This document shows positions 43,870 to 52,837 of a stretch of DNA of 64,000 nucleotides, one piece after another (positions within the stretch are counted from its first letter, which is position 1; every line of letters begins with the position of its first letter). Made by a program: the position numbers and the translations under genes. The DNA is from Psychromonas marina (lineage in GTDB: Bacteria > Pseudomonadota > Gammaproteobacteria > Enterobacterales > Psychromonadaceae): positions 655,344 through 719,343 of the forward strand of contig NZ_BSPQ01000002.1 of assembly GCF_030161115.1 (NCBI RefSeq). Direction: 5' to 3'. Below the pieces are notes generated by a model. That model saw only the letters and a program-made list of their open reading frames with translations. It made no database searches and was not told where the DNA came from.

Positions 43870-44562
43870 ATGAAAACTATTTTTATTAGCGGTGCAAATC
43901 GTGGATTAGGTCTTCAATTTGCAAAACAATATGTTCAGCAAGGTGATCATGTGATTGCTTGTGCGCGTGATTTATCTCAGGCAATAGCGTTAACACAATT
44001 AGCGAAGCGTCATAAGAATATTCAGCTACATCAACTGGATGTAACAAATGAAGCGCAGATAATTAATTTAACAGCACATTTTAAAAATGAACCGATTGAT
44101 ATACTCATTCATAATGCCGGCGTGGGCGGGGAGCAGTGTGAAACATTAACGAGAATGAACCAGAAAAGTTGGCTCGACGTGTTAGCCGTTAATACCGTTG
44201 CCCCCATGCTGATCACTCAAGCCTTATTAAAAAATATAATGGCGAGTAAAGAGAAAAAAGTTATAGGGTTAACCTCTATTCTCGCAAGCATTAGTGATAA
44301 TCGCTCTGGTGGACGATATAGCTACCGTGCATCGAAAGCCGCATTAAATCAATCTTTCAGATCACTTGCTTGTGAGTTAGTAGATGATGGCGTCACAGCA
44401 ACGGTTATTCACCCTGGTTGGGTAAAAACAGATATGGGAGGCAAAGAGGGAAAAATAACAGCAGAGCAAAGTGTCACCGGTATGATTAAGGTAATTTCAG
44501 ACCTTAAAAGGATAAATTCTGGTTGTTTCTTTACCTATGACGGCACAGAATTGCCTTGGTAA
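43870..44562 (+). CDS. Short-chain dehydrogenase/reductase
   Basis: A 230-residue classical SDR oxidoreductase. The NAD(P)-binding motif is ISGANRGLGLQFAKQY (TGxxxGxG variant at residues 6-14), with the NAG motif in LIHNAGVGG, and the catalytic Tyr-Lys in YSYRASKAALNQ. It is similar in style to carbonyl reductases/YciK-like and C-factor type SDRs. Own ribosome site GAGAG; a terminator separates it from the MFS gene. The substrate is unknown; the neighbourhood suggests carbonyl or quinone detoxification. Confidence 0.85.
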   Translation: MKTIFISGANRGLGLQFAKQYVQQGDHVIACARDLSQAIALTQLAKRHKNIQLHQLDVTNEAQIINLTAHFKNEPIDILIHNAGVGGEQCETLTRMNQKSWLDVLAVNTVAPMLITQALLKNIMASKEKKVIGLTSILASISDNRSGGRYSYRASKAALNQSFRSLACELVDDGVTATVIHPGWVKTDMGGKEGKITAEQSVTGMIKVISDLKRINSGCFFTYDGTELPW

Positions 44563-44739
44563 AATATGAGGTATAAAACGGCAATGGAAAATAATCTATT
44601 TATTTAAAATTAGTAACATAACGACAGCATGGAAAAGGGCACAAACCGACGTGGAAAATGTTAATAAAATGATATCTGCCACTCGGTATTGCTTTGTATT
44701 GAAATACTGAACTGAGCATACCGACTTGCTTTAGTAACT
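44563..44739. other. Gap after SDR gene
   Basis: 177 bp, AT-rich, nothing recognised. Adjoins a dispersed-repeat copy and an IS remnant. Confidence 0.35.
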
Positions 44740-44846
44740 CGGAAAGTGGCACATTGCGCCTTAGCTTTTCCTTCATTAATCTGGTCAGATTAACCCATTA
44801 CAACTTCAAAATAGCAAAAGGCAAGACTTGACCCCATTGTTTTTTC
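44740..44846. repeat. Dispersed repeat, copy A
   Basis: Shares roughly 80% identity over about 105 bp with 48722-48830: CATTGCGCCTTAG, CATTCATTAATCT, CATTACAACTT and AAAATAGCAAAAGGCAAGAC followed by TTGACCCC. It ends exactly where the IS3 remnant begins. The GGCAAGACTTGACCCC tail resembles REP-like sequences linked to IS200-type (RAYT) transposases; that is from memory. Confidence 0.7.
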
Positions 44847-44850
44847 TGTT

Positions 44851-45062
44851 GAAGAAAACTTCTTTGGTTTATTAAAAACAGAAATGTATCGTGGACACAT
44901 TTTCAAGATGCTGATGAGCTAATAACAAAAATAGAAGAGTATATCGAGTATTACAATACAGAACGGATAAAGGTGAAACTAAAAGGCTTGACTCCGATAG
45001 GTTATCGAAACCAGGCCTCACAAGCCGCTTGACTAAAATATCCAACTTTACGGGGGCACTTC
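44851..45062 (+). pseudogene. 3' remnant of an IS3-family transposase (IS150 group) with right end
   Basis: The DNA encodes the C-terminal part of an IS3-type DDE transposase: ENFFGLLKTEMYRGHIF, then, after a 1-base deletion near 44914, DADELITKIEEYIEYYNTER and IKVKLKGLTPIGYR, ending at the TGA 45030-45032. YYNTERIKVKLKGLTP is the hallmark of IS3/IS150 OrfB; the Glu in ENFF is the last residue of the DDE triad. The sequence to about 45062 (CCAACTTTACGGGGGCACTT) looks like the element's right inverted repeat. The 5' part is missing, so the remnant is immobile. Confidence 0.88.
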
Positions 45063-45100
45063 AATATTGGGGCTTTTTTATATCTATTTACAAATTGCCA

Positions 45101-46315
45101 TTAAAATTGATATGACTCAGGTACAACCACAATCCCACCATCTGAAATAGTAAACTTCTTTGCATCTTCGAGACTGTCGAAACCAATGCATGTTCCCGCA
45201 GGAATCTTCACGTGCTTATCAATAATACAATTTTTAAGCTGACTATTTTCACCTACCTCAACGTGATCAAGTAAAATACTCCCGACTACTTCTACTTCAC
45301 TATTAATCCTAACACTGGAAGAAATGACAGAGTTCTTAACGGAACCTCCTGAATTAATCACGCCACTTGAAATAAGAGAATTTACAAAAACACCTTCCTT
45401 GCCTGACGCTGATGAAGTAGTCCTTGCTGGTGGTAACTGTGGTTCATAAGTTCTAATAGGCCAATCCCGCTGATATAAGTCCATTGGCGGTACTGGTTCT
45501 AATAACTGCATGTTTGCTTGATAAAATGAATCAATAGTACCTACATCGCGCCAATAGGCATCTTTTGTTACTCGTCCTACTTGTCCACCAAATTGATGGG
45601 AGTAGACTTTACCCTTTTCAATTAACGTCGGAATAATATCTTTACCAAAATCATGACTTGAAATCAGATCTTCTGCATCTGATTCTAAAGCTTGTATCAA
45701 CGCATCCATTGTAAAAATATAGATCCCCATTGAAACAAGACTTTTTTCAGGATCATTCGGTAAGCTAGCAGGTATAGCCGGTTTTTCTTCAAAAGCGATA
45801 ATTTTATCATTATTATCCACGGCAACAACACCAAAATCAGAGGCTTCTTTAATTGGTAGTTCCATACAAGCAACGGTTAAATCCGCTTCATTCTTTTTAT
45901 GTTCCTCTATCATAGGCGCATAATCCATCCGATAAATATGATCGCCAGAAAGCACAACAACATATTTAGCCTCACTGCGTGACAGTAACCATAAGTTTTG
46001 GTAAATCGCATCTGCAGTACCAGAATACCATTTTTCACCTTTACGCATTTGTGGAGGAACAACTGTAATGTATTCACCTAATTCAGGATTAAAAACAGAC
46101 CAGCCATCGCGAAGGTGCTTTTGCAAAGAGTGAGACTTATATTGAGTAAGGACTAAAATACGCCTTAAGCCAGAATGTAAACAATTGGTTAAGGTAAAAT
46201 CGATGATTCGATATTTACCACCAAAAGGAACAGCGGGTTTTGCTCTATTATCAGTGAGAGGAGATAAGCGAGAACCTACTCCCCCTGCGAGTACCAACGT
46301 CAATGTGTCTTGCAT
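45101..46315 (-). CDS. glgC: Glucose-1-phosphate adenylyltransferase
   Basis: It makes ADP-glucose for glycogen synthesis. The 404 residues contain the nucleotidyltransferase motif TLVLAGGVGSRLSPLTDNRAK (effector/ATP-binding, residues ~5-25), PAVPFGGKYRIIDF, GTADAIYQN, the substrate loop FEEKP and a C-terminal left-handed beta-helix. It has the Asp-rich region SGDHIYRMDY. No other glg gene is adjacent, so it stands outside a glycogen operon. Its upstream DNA carries three TTGCACCA copies. The downstream neighbour is an IS3 remnant, so the locus may have been rearranged. Confidence 0.96.
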   Translation of the reverse strand: MQDTLTLVLAGGVGSRLSPLTDNRAKPAVPFGGKYRIIDFTLTNCLHSGLRRILVLTQYKSHSLQKHLRDGWSVFNPELGEYITVVPPQMRKGEKWYSGTADAIYQNLWLLSRSEAKYVVVLSGDHIYRMDYAPMIEEHKKNEADLTVACMELPIKEASDFGVVAVDNNDKIIAFEEKPAIPASLPNDPEKSLVSMGIYIFTMDALIQALESDAEDLISSHDFGKDIIPTLIEKGKVYSHQFGGQVGRVTKDAYWRDVGTIDSFYQANMQLLEPVPPMDLYQRDWPIRTYEPQLPPARTTSSASGKEGVFVNSLISSGVINSGGSVKNSVISSSVRINSEVEVVGSILLDHVEVGENSQLKNCIIDKHVKIPAGTCIGFDSLEDAKKFTISDGGIVVVPESYQF

Positions 46316-46947
46316 TATTATTTAGTCCCTTTTTGATGTGAGAGTGCTTTACAGTTGTTCTATTAATAATCAATCAAGAATTGCACCAAAATTTAAGCTG
46401 TTGATTTTTAATGTAACAAATAAAGTTAATATTTAAATTGCACCATCATGGAATTGATTTTTATAACTTTGCACCAAAACGATAAATTAATTAGGTTGGA
46501 TGCATTCAAGACAGGGTTAAAACCAGCGATCAATGTGTGGGGTAATTAAGATCATTGAAAATGCAGTAGTGAGAGCAAAGATACTAAGTAAACTGAGTAA
46601 AAAAATGACGTTTATTCTACTTATCCTCGTTAGCGTTGTTGTTAATTAAGTTGCTTGAATCCATAAAAACGTTAATTTTTGACATTTGGGTCTTCGTTTT
46701 CACATTCATCAAACTCAAGTATAAATTGTAATTTATTACTATTAGCATTGTAGGGCTTGAGTGCTCTTTATATTTTACATCTGTTTTTGTCTCAATTTAT
46801 GTCGTATCGAGCGGTTTGAAAATATGTCTTTGATCCAATGATGCTTTATTCGCGTATCTATCTATGAGAAAGATATTCCGTAATCTAAGAGGTATTTTTA
46901 TAGGGATTGCTAACAGCGCATATCATTTAATTATTAGGGCAGAGAAT
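46316..46947. other. Divergent region between glgC and the DUF4174 gene
   Basis: 632 bp. Apart from the three TTGCACCA copies (46381-46476) and a TTGGTGCAATTCTTGATT sigma54-like phrase on the minus strand near 46371-46388, I see no ORF or repeat. Confidence 0.4.
46381..46476. promoter_or_regulatory. Three directly repeated TTGCACCA octamers (NtrC-half-site-like)
   Basis: TTGCACCA occurs at 46381-46388, 46438-46445 and 46469-46476, that is 57 and 31 bp apart. TTGCACCATCATGGAATT (the middle one) resembles NtrC binding sites of the GCACCA-N5-TGGTGC type, with a decayed right half. The nearest genes are glgC on the minus strand and the DUF4174 gene on the plus strand. A regulatory role is conjecture. 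Confidence 0.35.
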
Positions 46948-47363
46948 ATGAAGTACGTTATTTATTTTTTTTTATCTTTAGTTTGTCCATTCAGAGTAAG
47001 GAGATTGCCATGCTAGAAGAGTTCAATTCCTTAAAATGGGAAAATAGGATAATTTTAGTCAATACAGTAAACAATAAAGACAGTATTATAAAAATATTTG
47101 AACAAAATGAAGATGATATAAATGAGCGTGATATTGTTTGGTTCGTAATACAACATGACACTTTAGCAACAAACTTCAATGGCAATCTTGCTGATAACTT
47201 TTTATCTAACGCGGTTAAAAAATATAAAAGTAGCCAAGGAAAAGTAATGTTAATCGGTAAAGACGGCGATATAAAATCTAGTCGTGAAAGCCTGTATTTA
47301 GAGGCTATATTTTTAGAAATTGATGCGATGCCGATGCGTCAAATTGAGATGCAGAGTCAATAA
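46948..47363 (+). pseudogene. DUF4174 exported protein, signal peptide out of frame at a T9 tract
   Basis: The conserved part (LEEFNSLKWENRIILVNTVN to the C-terminus at 47363) reads in the frame of the in-frame ATG at 47010, about 117 residues, and belongs to DUF4174, a family of small exported proteins. Upstream, ATG 46948 starts MKYVIYFF, a good signal peptide, but in another frame. One extra T in the nine-T run at 46965-46973 would join them as MKYVIYFFFIFSLSIQSKEI and restore an exported protein. The TAAGGAG before 47010 could allow a cytosolic form, though it may just be the codons for SKE. So the gene is either phase-variable, recently broken or affected by a sequencing error. Confidence 0.7.
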
Positions 47364-47526
47364 GTTAAGATTTTTTATTGCCGTATAATCTAATACCTAA
47401 AAGGGTACATACCTAATTAGATTATATTAATTGATATTTAAGGCGTTGGACATATATGCTAGTTCACTGCACATTTTATGACCCTGTAAATAATTTTGTG
47501 TCCATTATTTTTAATAGGCGACTATC

Positions 47527-48690
47527 GTGACTTCATCTTTTTATCGCATGACTTTTATTGCTTCTTTTGCTCTTCTAATCGCCTGTAGCCAATCTACTAC
47601 TGATCCTAACTATCAAGCTTCAGAATCTTTACCAAGTTATTCTCAAGACAATTTTCAACAGTACATTGATGAGACGAAGCTTTGGTTATCGCAACATCGA
47701 GTATTTAAAACAGATGATATTGAAAAAGAACTGCAAGCTAATATTCCTTTTGAATTAATTCCTGAAAACCCAAATGGTGACGCGGTACTTTTAGTGCATG
47801 GTTTGGGGGATTCTCCATACTCTTTTATCGATGTTGCACGGCACTTAGTCTCACAAGGTTATCTTGTAAGAACGGTATTATTACCCGGGCATGGCAGTAA
47901 AGTGGGAGATCTCATGCTACCAACATTGGAAGATTGGCAAAATGTGGTGAGCCACCATATTGCTTTGCTAAAGCCACAATCAAACAAACTCTGGCTTGGT
48001 GGTTACTCTACAGGTGCAAACTTAGTGACTTCAGAAGCATTAAATGACGATGAAATAGAGGGACTATTACTATTTTCACCCGCCTTTAAACCGGGAAGAG
48101 CCGCCGTGAAATGGGCTAGAGCCGCCAGTTATGTAATGACATGGGCAGATCAAGATCCTGAAACTAATTACATTCGTTATAATTCTTTGCCAATGAACGG
48201 CGCTGCCGTTTATTACGATACCGCAAAAATAGTACAAAATGATTTAGAAGATGCCACGTACAATAAACCCGTTTTTATGATGATAAGTGAAGGCGATAGT
48301 ATTATTGATAGCAAATTTCCCACCTCCGTATTCCAAAAGAAATTTACCAATAAAAATAATAAACTTATATGGCAAGGTGAGCTTGATTTATCTATTTCAA
48401 AAACCACCATATTCAGCATGGATCGTCCTGATTTAGGCATCGTTAATGGCTCTCACATGGGGTTAATGTTTTCACCTAATAATATCGAGTATGGTACCGA
48501 AGCCACTATAATAATATGCAATAACGGGCAAACAAAAGAACAAGAAAATGCCTGTGAACAAGGTGCGGATATATGGTTTTCTTCTTACGGTATGATTGAA
48601 GAGGGAAAAATCTTTGCGCGCTTAACTTATAACCCTTATTTTGAACAAAGCATGGAAAAACTAGATACGGTGATGAAGAATGAACGCTAA
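47527..48690 (+). CDS. Alpha/beta-hydrolase lipoprotein
   Basis: A 387-residue lipoprotein (FALLIAC, Cys20) with an alpha/beta-hydrolase fold. VLLVHGLGDSPYSF near residue 90 gives the oxyanion HG motif; the nucleophile is S161 in GGYSTGAN; the late histidine is probably in NGSHMGL. It resembles lysophospholipase/carboxylesterase-type hydrolases (Hydrolase_4). The start is GTG 47527; an ATG at 47548 would remove seven residues and keep the signal. It stands alone. Substrate unknown; a membrane lipid or short-chain ester is plausible. Confidence 0.8.
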   Translation: MTSSFYRMTFIASFALLIACSQSTTDPNYQASESLPSYSQDNFQQYIDETKLWLSQHRVFKTDDIEKELQANIPFELIPENPNGDAVLLVHGLGDSPYSFIDVARHLVSQGYLVRTVLLPGHGSKVGDLMLPTLEDWQNVVSHHIALLKPQSNKLWLGGYSTGANLVTSEALNDDEIEGLLLFSPAFKPGRAAVKWARAASYVMTWADQDPETNYIRYNSLPMNGAAVYYDTAKIVQNDLEDATYNKPVFMMISEGDSIIDSKFPTSVFQKKFTNKNNKLIWQGELDLSISKTTIFSMDRPDLGIVNGSHMGLMFSPNNIEYGTEATIIICNNGQTKEQENACEQGADIWFSSYGMIEEGKIFARLTYNPYFEQSMEKLDTVMKNER

Positions 48691-48721
48691 TATTTACATG
48701 CTGACTCCTATTTGGTGTTCT

Positions 48722-48830
48722 GAGGCGCAAAGGGGTACATTGCGCCTTAGTTTGTCATTCATTAATCTTATAAAATTTACCGATTACAACTTAAAAATAG
48801 CAAAAGGCAAGACTTGACCCCGTTGTTTTT
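48722..48830. repeat. Dispersed repeat, copy B
   Basis: Second copy of the repeat at 44740-44846 (TACATTGCGCCTTAG, CATTCATTAATCT, GATTACAACTT, AAAAATAGCAAAAGGCAAG and ACTTGACCCC). It ends with TTGTTTTT in both copies. It lies directly behind the lipoprotein hydrolase gene. Confidence 0.7.
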
Positions 48831-49133
48831 GAGGCAATCTAGTCAAAATTAATTGAGCAACGCGATATCCGATCTCGTTGATCAAGATTGTTGTAGCTAA
48901 GTAATGTTAGCCATAAGTTTGTAGGTTTCTAAATAGCTTTGGTGGCGCTTTCGATTTAGCTTCTTAGGGCGCTTCGGGCGAGGCATTGCCCCTCAAGAAT
49001 CAACTTAGATTTATTAAATTAAAGTTTAAATAGTTGGCACGATCATTTTCACTTAGGTATTGATATATTTATCTGCTTCAAGCTGTTACTAATATACTAA
49101 TAAAAAAATTAATATTAATGAAAAGGAGGTTGA
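48831..49133. other. Gap upstream of the LysR gene
   Basis: About 300 bp holding the LysR promoter; a purine-rich AAAAGGAGG ribosome site lies just before 49134. No ORF or structured RNA recognised. Confidence 0.4.
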
Positions 49134-50081
49134 ATGGATTTGGCAACTAAACTAGAGCTGTTTCTTGATATCGTTCAGCAAGGAACTTTTGCGAAAGTAG
49201 CAGATATACGCAACCTTGATCGTTCCGTTATATCAAAACAAATTAAAGCACTAGAAACACAGCTAGGTGTTAGATTATTAAACCGATCTACACGTTCAAT
49301 ATCACTTACCGATGCAGGCCATGAAATTGCAAAGCAAGCCGAAATCGTTCGTAATGCACTTGTTGAAACACAAAGGCTAGCTAATTCTTTTCACTCAGAG
49401 CCCAAAGGTCTTATTCGGATCAGTAGCTACACCTCATTTGGCCACCTATATCTTAAAAAAGCCATTAATGACTTTATGATAAAGTATCCTGAAACCTATG
49501 TAGATCTAATACTTGATGATAAGCGAGAGGACCTAATCAGTGGTAAATTTGATATTGCTTTCCGCATTGGTCCACCTAAAGATTCAACTATGATAGCCAA
49601 AAAATTAGCGCTGAATAAGTTAGCAATCCTAGCTTCTAAAGGTTTTATTCAACAATATGGGGAGCCAAATAGCGTAGATGAATTGATTAAACTTCCTGCT
49701 ATTATCTATTCCAATGGAGAATTTCATTTCGATAAATTAGAGATAAGTGATCATCCACAAAGCGATGAAATCACTAAACAGAGTATGAAAGGACGACTCA
49801 AAGCAAATGATATGGCAACGCTAATTAGCGCTGTCGAAGCAGGTTTAGGTTATTCGATTATTCCACTCTCTGCACTAAAAGAAAATATTCAAGAAAAGGG
49901 ACTAATACCCTTACTTACCGATCATCAATTACCTAACATTCATGGTGAAATATATGCGGTATACCCTCACCGCAACAAAACACCATTAATTAATTTGTTG
50001 ATAGAGACAGTCCAACAGACAATCAAAACACCTCCTGTTTGGGAAGGTTATATTGATAATTATTCATCTCTCTATAAGTAA
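49134..50081 (+). CDS. LysR-family transcriptional regulator
   Basis: A 315-residue LTTR with HTH at residues 4-62 (LELFLDIVQQGTFAKVADIR, LDRSVISKQIKALETQLGVR, LLNRSTRSISLTDAG) and the C-terminal ligand domain. AAAGGAGG precedes the ATG. It is convergent with the ABM-domain gene, so that gene is not an obvious divergent target; its regulon is unknown. Related LTTRs often control quinone- or antibiotic-linked monooxygenases and SDRs. Confidence 0.9.
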   Translation: MDLATKLELFLDIVQQGTFAKVADIRNLDRSVISKQIKALETQLGVRLLNRSTRSISLTDAGHEIAKQAEIVRNALVETQRLANSFHSEPKGLIRISSYTSFGHLYLKKAINDFMIKYPETYVDLILDDKREDLISGKFDIAFRIGPPKDSTMIAKKLALNKLAILASKGFIQQYGEPNSVDELIKLPAIIYSNGEFHFDKLEISDHPQSDEITKQSMKGRLKANDMATLISAVEAGLGYSIIPLSALKENIQEKGLIPLLTDHQLPNIHGEIYAVYPHRNKTPLINLLIETVQQTIKTPPVWEGYIDNYSSLYK

Positions 50082-50107
50082 TTAAATTTTTAAATTTAGA
50101 TCTAGTC

Positions 50108-50146
50108 TGACGTTAGGCTTTACTATGTAAAACATATCTAACGTCA
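50108..50146. terminator. Bidirectional hairpin between convergent LysR and ABM genes
   Basis: TGACGTTAG pairs perfectly with CTAACGTCA; the inner TTTAC/GTAAA gives a second short stem. No T-tract; likely separates the convergent transcripts. Confidence 0.5.
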
Positions 50147-50159
50147 ATTATACGTCGCC

Positions 50160-50528
50160 TTAAAGACCTAATTTGTAGATAGCTGCAGGTTCAGGGTTAA
50201 CACCAAGACCAGCCATAATGACTAATGGCGCATCACCAGCATATTTAGTCCCTGAGCGAGAGTCAGGTCCAAGGTGTTCAAGCAGAATACTTGATGATTC
50301 CCAATGTTCAGTTAACCAGAACTCATTAGGATTTTTCCAATCACGGTGCCAAGTAAATTGTATACAACCATTCTCTTTTTTCACATAAGGCATATAGTCA
50401 TTTAAAAAATCAACAAATTTTTCTACATTTTCTTGCGGCACAGGAAATTTTACAGTTAGACCGATAGCACCTTTATAGTCAGTAGTTTGAAACCATTCGA
50501 TTGTTTCTTCAAAAGTAATTTTGCTCAT
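50160..50528 (-). CDS. Antibiotic biosynthesis monooxygenase (ABM)-domain protein
   Basis: A 122-residue dimeric ferredoxin-like alpha/beta-barrel protein of the ABM family: AIGLTVKFPVPQENVEKFVD, MPYVKKENGCIQFTWHRDW and NEFWLTEHWESSS are typical. Relatives include YgiN-type quinol monooxygenases, and many have no known function. It is a single-gene unit, convergent with the LysR gene. Confidence 0.82.
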   Translation of the reverse strand: MSKITFEETIEWFQTTDYKGAIGLTVKFPVPQENVEKFVDFLNDYMPYVKKENGCIQFTWHRDWKNPNEFWLTEHWESSSILLEHLGPDSRSGTKYAGDAPLVIMAGLGVNPEPAAIYKLGL

Positions 50529-50889
50529 ATCAATTTCTCTCTATTAATTTATATTATTTAAAAATGGTCAATTGCAGCAATCTGTTGTGATATAAGACTG
50601 AAGCACTTAACGCTTTACGAAAGAGATTATGCAGTGAACTGAAAAAATATTCGATAACGTAAAAAGCCATTCATTAGTGCTTTCATTGCACCAATTATTT
50701 TCGGTTGAAATCACAAAAATTCCATCATTAGCTAAATAAAATTAATTATCCTGCAATACCTTACATACAGCTGTGGTTGAGTTAAATTGGACACTATTTA
50801 TAGCTTTCTAACTCGCTTGGGGGCCGTTGCGCCTTAGTTTTTCCTTGGTGAAATTTTTAGTGTACAGGTACCAGATATGTCAATTTTTG
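50529..50889. other. Gap with a short dispersed-repeat fragment (copy C)
   Basis: 361 bp between divergent ABM and convergent transporter ends. The segment GTTGCGCCTTAGTTTTTCCT at 50826-50846 matches the core of copies A and B. Nothing else identified. Confidence 0.45.
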
Positions 50890-52467
50890 CTAAATAACGG
50901 TAAAAAACTGCACTAATATAATTTTTAATATGGTACCCACGCCAGGAAAAATCATCGCATAGCATATCTCGGGCCGTCCTGTTGGCGCAAGTTGATTACC
51001 ATAGGCAAGGATAGCGGGGTTGCCAGTTGCACCGGACGCGATACCGAGCAACTCATCAAACTTAATTTTGAAGATAAAATGTCCCAGCAAGATAACGGCC
51101 AGCACGACGACTGCTAGCTCAACAATCCCTGCGATAAAAATGTTCATTCCTGCTCCTGCAATGTTGTTCACAAATGGAGCTCCTGAAGAGATGCCAACGC
51201 TAGCCAAGAACAGTGTTAGGCCAAAATTGCGCAGTAGGGTATTCGCAACTATCGGCATACTCCAATTTAACGGACCAAGCCGCCCAATATAGCCAAGCAC
51301 CAATGACATTATCAATACGCCACCCGCTATTCCGAATTTGACCTCTCCTACACCGGGTATAGGGAAAGGGATTAAGCCGATCATTGCACCAACAGCGATG
51401 CCTAGCCCCATAGCGACAAAGCTGTATTGAAATTCTGCATTGATAGAGTCACCAAACAGTTTTCTGATCTGTTCCTTTTTACTTGATTCAACCAAAATAC
51501 CGAGTTGATCACCATACTCAAGCTCTAAGTCAGTTTTGGCAAGTAGATCGGTATCGCCTCGTCGAACCTGAATAATTTCTACCGATATATCTTTGGGCAA
51601 AGAAATGTCGCGTAATTTTCTACCAATTAATTGTTCTTTTGAGACAAACACCCGCTCATAGTCAAGGTTGTGCCTATCTTCAGAGACCTTGCCTGTGTGG
51701 GTTGTTTGTAGCTTGGCAATATTTTCAGGATAACCTGCAATCAAAATTGTGTCGTTGGCGTCGATCTGTAGATCATTCTCGGGAATTAGGTTGACATTAT
51801 TACGTCTGATCGCAAGCAGGTTCACTTCATCGGGCAATTTATGCATCATATTACCAACCGTTAGCCCGGTGAAATTGCACGCTTTTGCACCCAGTTCACC
51901 GGTGACCAATCTCTTAGCGGCAGGGACGTCGATATTAGGTTTAAAAATGCGTAATGCTAAGTAAAAGAATATCATCGGGCCGAACACACCAAAGGGATAG
52001 GAGATGGCGTAGGCAACAGCAGGAGCGTTACTACCCGAAGCTTCAATCGCTGCCTGTAAGCTTGCAGTACTGGTCAGTGACCCCGCAAACATACCTGCAG
52101 CAAAATCCGTTGAAAAATGCATGGTTTGGCTAAGTAAAAGGGCTGTGCCAAAACCGGCCAATACAGCGATAGCGGCTAACAGATTGGCTTTGATACCGAA
52201 AGAACTGGCTAACCCAGCAAAAAAGTGCTTTCCATATTGAATACCAATGCCGTAGAGAAATAGCACCAGTCCCATTAAGCCCAATAAAGCAGGCGGAGTG
52301 GCATTAGGTGCAATGGCGCCGAAAGCTAAACCCACAAAAAGTACTGCGCCAATACCAAGAGAAAAACCACCAACATTGATCTTACCGATGGCGTAGCCAA
52401 TACCAATAACCAAGAATAGTGTGATAAATGGTTGAGAGTCCAAAAAATTCGTCATAGTTTCAATCAT
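50890..52467 (-). CDS. AspT/YidE/YbjL-type membrane transporter with two RCK_C domains
   Basis: A 525-residue member of the aspartate:alanine exchanger-like superfamily. Two hydrophobic blocks (residues ~1-180 and ~345-525) flank a soluble middle with two TrkA-C/RCK-C domains (about 205-270, and 290-365 with DISVEIIQVRRGDTDL). Membrane landmarks are GLMGLVLFLYGIGIQYGKHFF, FAAGMFAGSLTSTASLQAAIEASG and its repeat GIASGATGNPAILAYGNQL, showing the internal pseudo-symmetry of the family. Substrate unknown, possibly a small carboxylate or amino acid. It faces an SLC13-type gene divergently across 370 bp, so the two RCK-type carriers may share regulation. Confidence 0.85.
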   Translation of the reverse strand: MIETMTNFLDSQPFITLFLVIGIGYAIGKINVGGFSLGIGAVLFVGLAFGAIAPNATPPALLGLMGLVLFLYGIGIQYGKHFFAGLASSFGIKANLLAAIAVLAGFGTALLLSQTMHFSTDFAAGMFAGSLTSTASLQAAIEASGSNAPAVAYAISYPFGVFGPMIFFYLALRIFKPNIDVPAAKRLVTGELGAKACNFTGLTVGNMMHKLPDEVNLLAIRRNNVNLIPENDLQIDANDTILIAGYPENIAKLQTTHTGKVSEDRHNLDYERVFVSKEQLIGRKLRDISLPKDISVEIIQVRRGDTDLLAKTDLELEYGDQLGILVESSKKEQIRKLFGDSINAEFQYSFVAMGLGIAVGAMIGLIPFPIPGVGEVKFGIAGGVLIMSLVLGYIGRLGPLNWSMPIVANTLLRNFGLTLFLASVGISSGAPFVNNIAGAGMNIFIAGIVELAVVVLAVILLGHFIFKIKFDELLGIASGATGNPAILAYGNQLAPTGRPEICYAMIFPGVGTILKIILVQFFTVI

Positions 52468-52837
52468 TTTTAAATCATCCGTATTTCGTTATATTGGTTG
52501 ACACTATAATAGGGAGGAGTTGATATTACCATTGATTCTGGAGAATTATTTGATGTTTTTATTATCTTAGATTCAAGTAATAAATGCATAACTTGGATAG
52601 GTTGAAAAAAAACAGCTGAATAAATGAAGGGGTGTGTTTTAGTTAAGTAATCTTGGCTACATATTTATAGATTGCTAAGTCGAGGTATGGACTCCACAAC
52701 TCTAGTAACTAGACTAGAGTTACTATAACTATTTAGGAGAGTAGATTCTCGACCGACATTAAACAGTAAAAATACAAGGCACACGTCGGATTTTTTGTTC
52801 ACTCGGTTTTATACGATAATCGTATTTAAGGAAATTC
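52468..52837. other. Divergent region between two RCK-domain transporters
   Basis: 370 bp. It contains the perfect palindromic hairpin AACTCTAG/CTAGAGTT (52698-52721, 8-nt loop), which could be an operator. No ORF. Confidence 0.45.
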
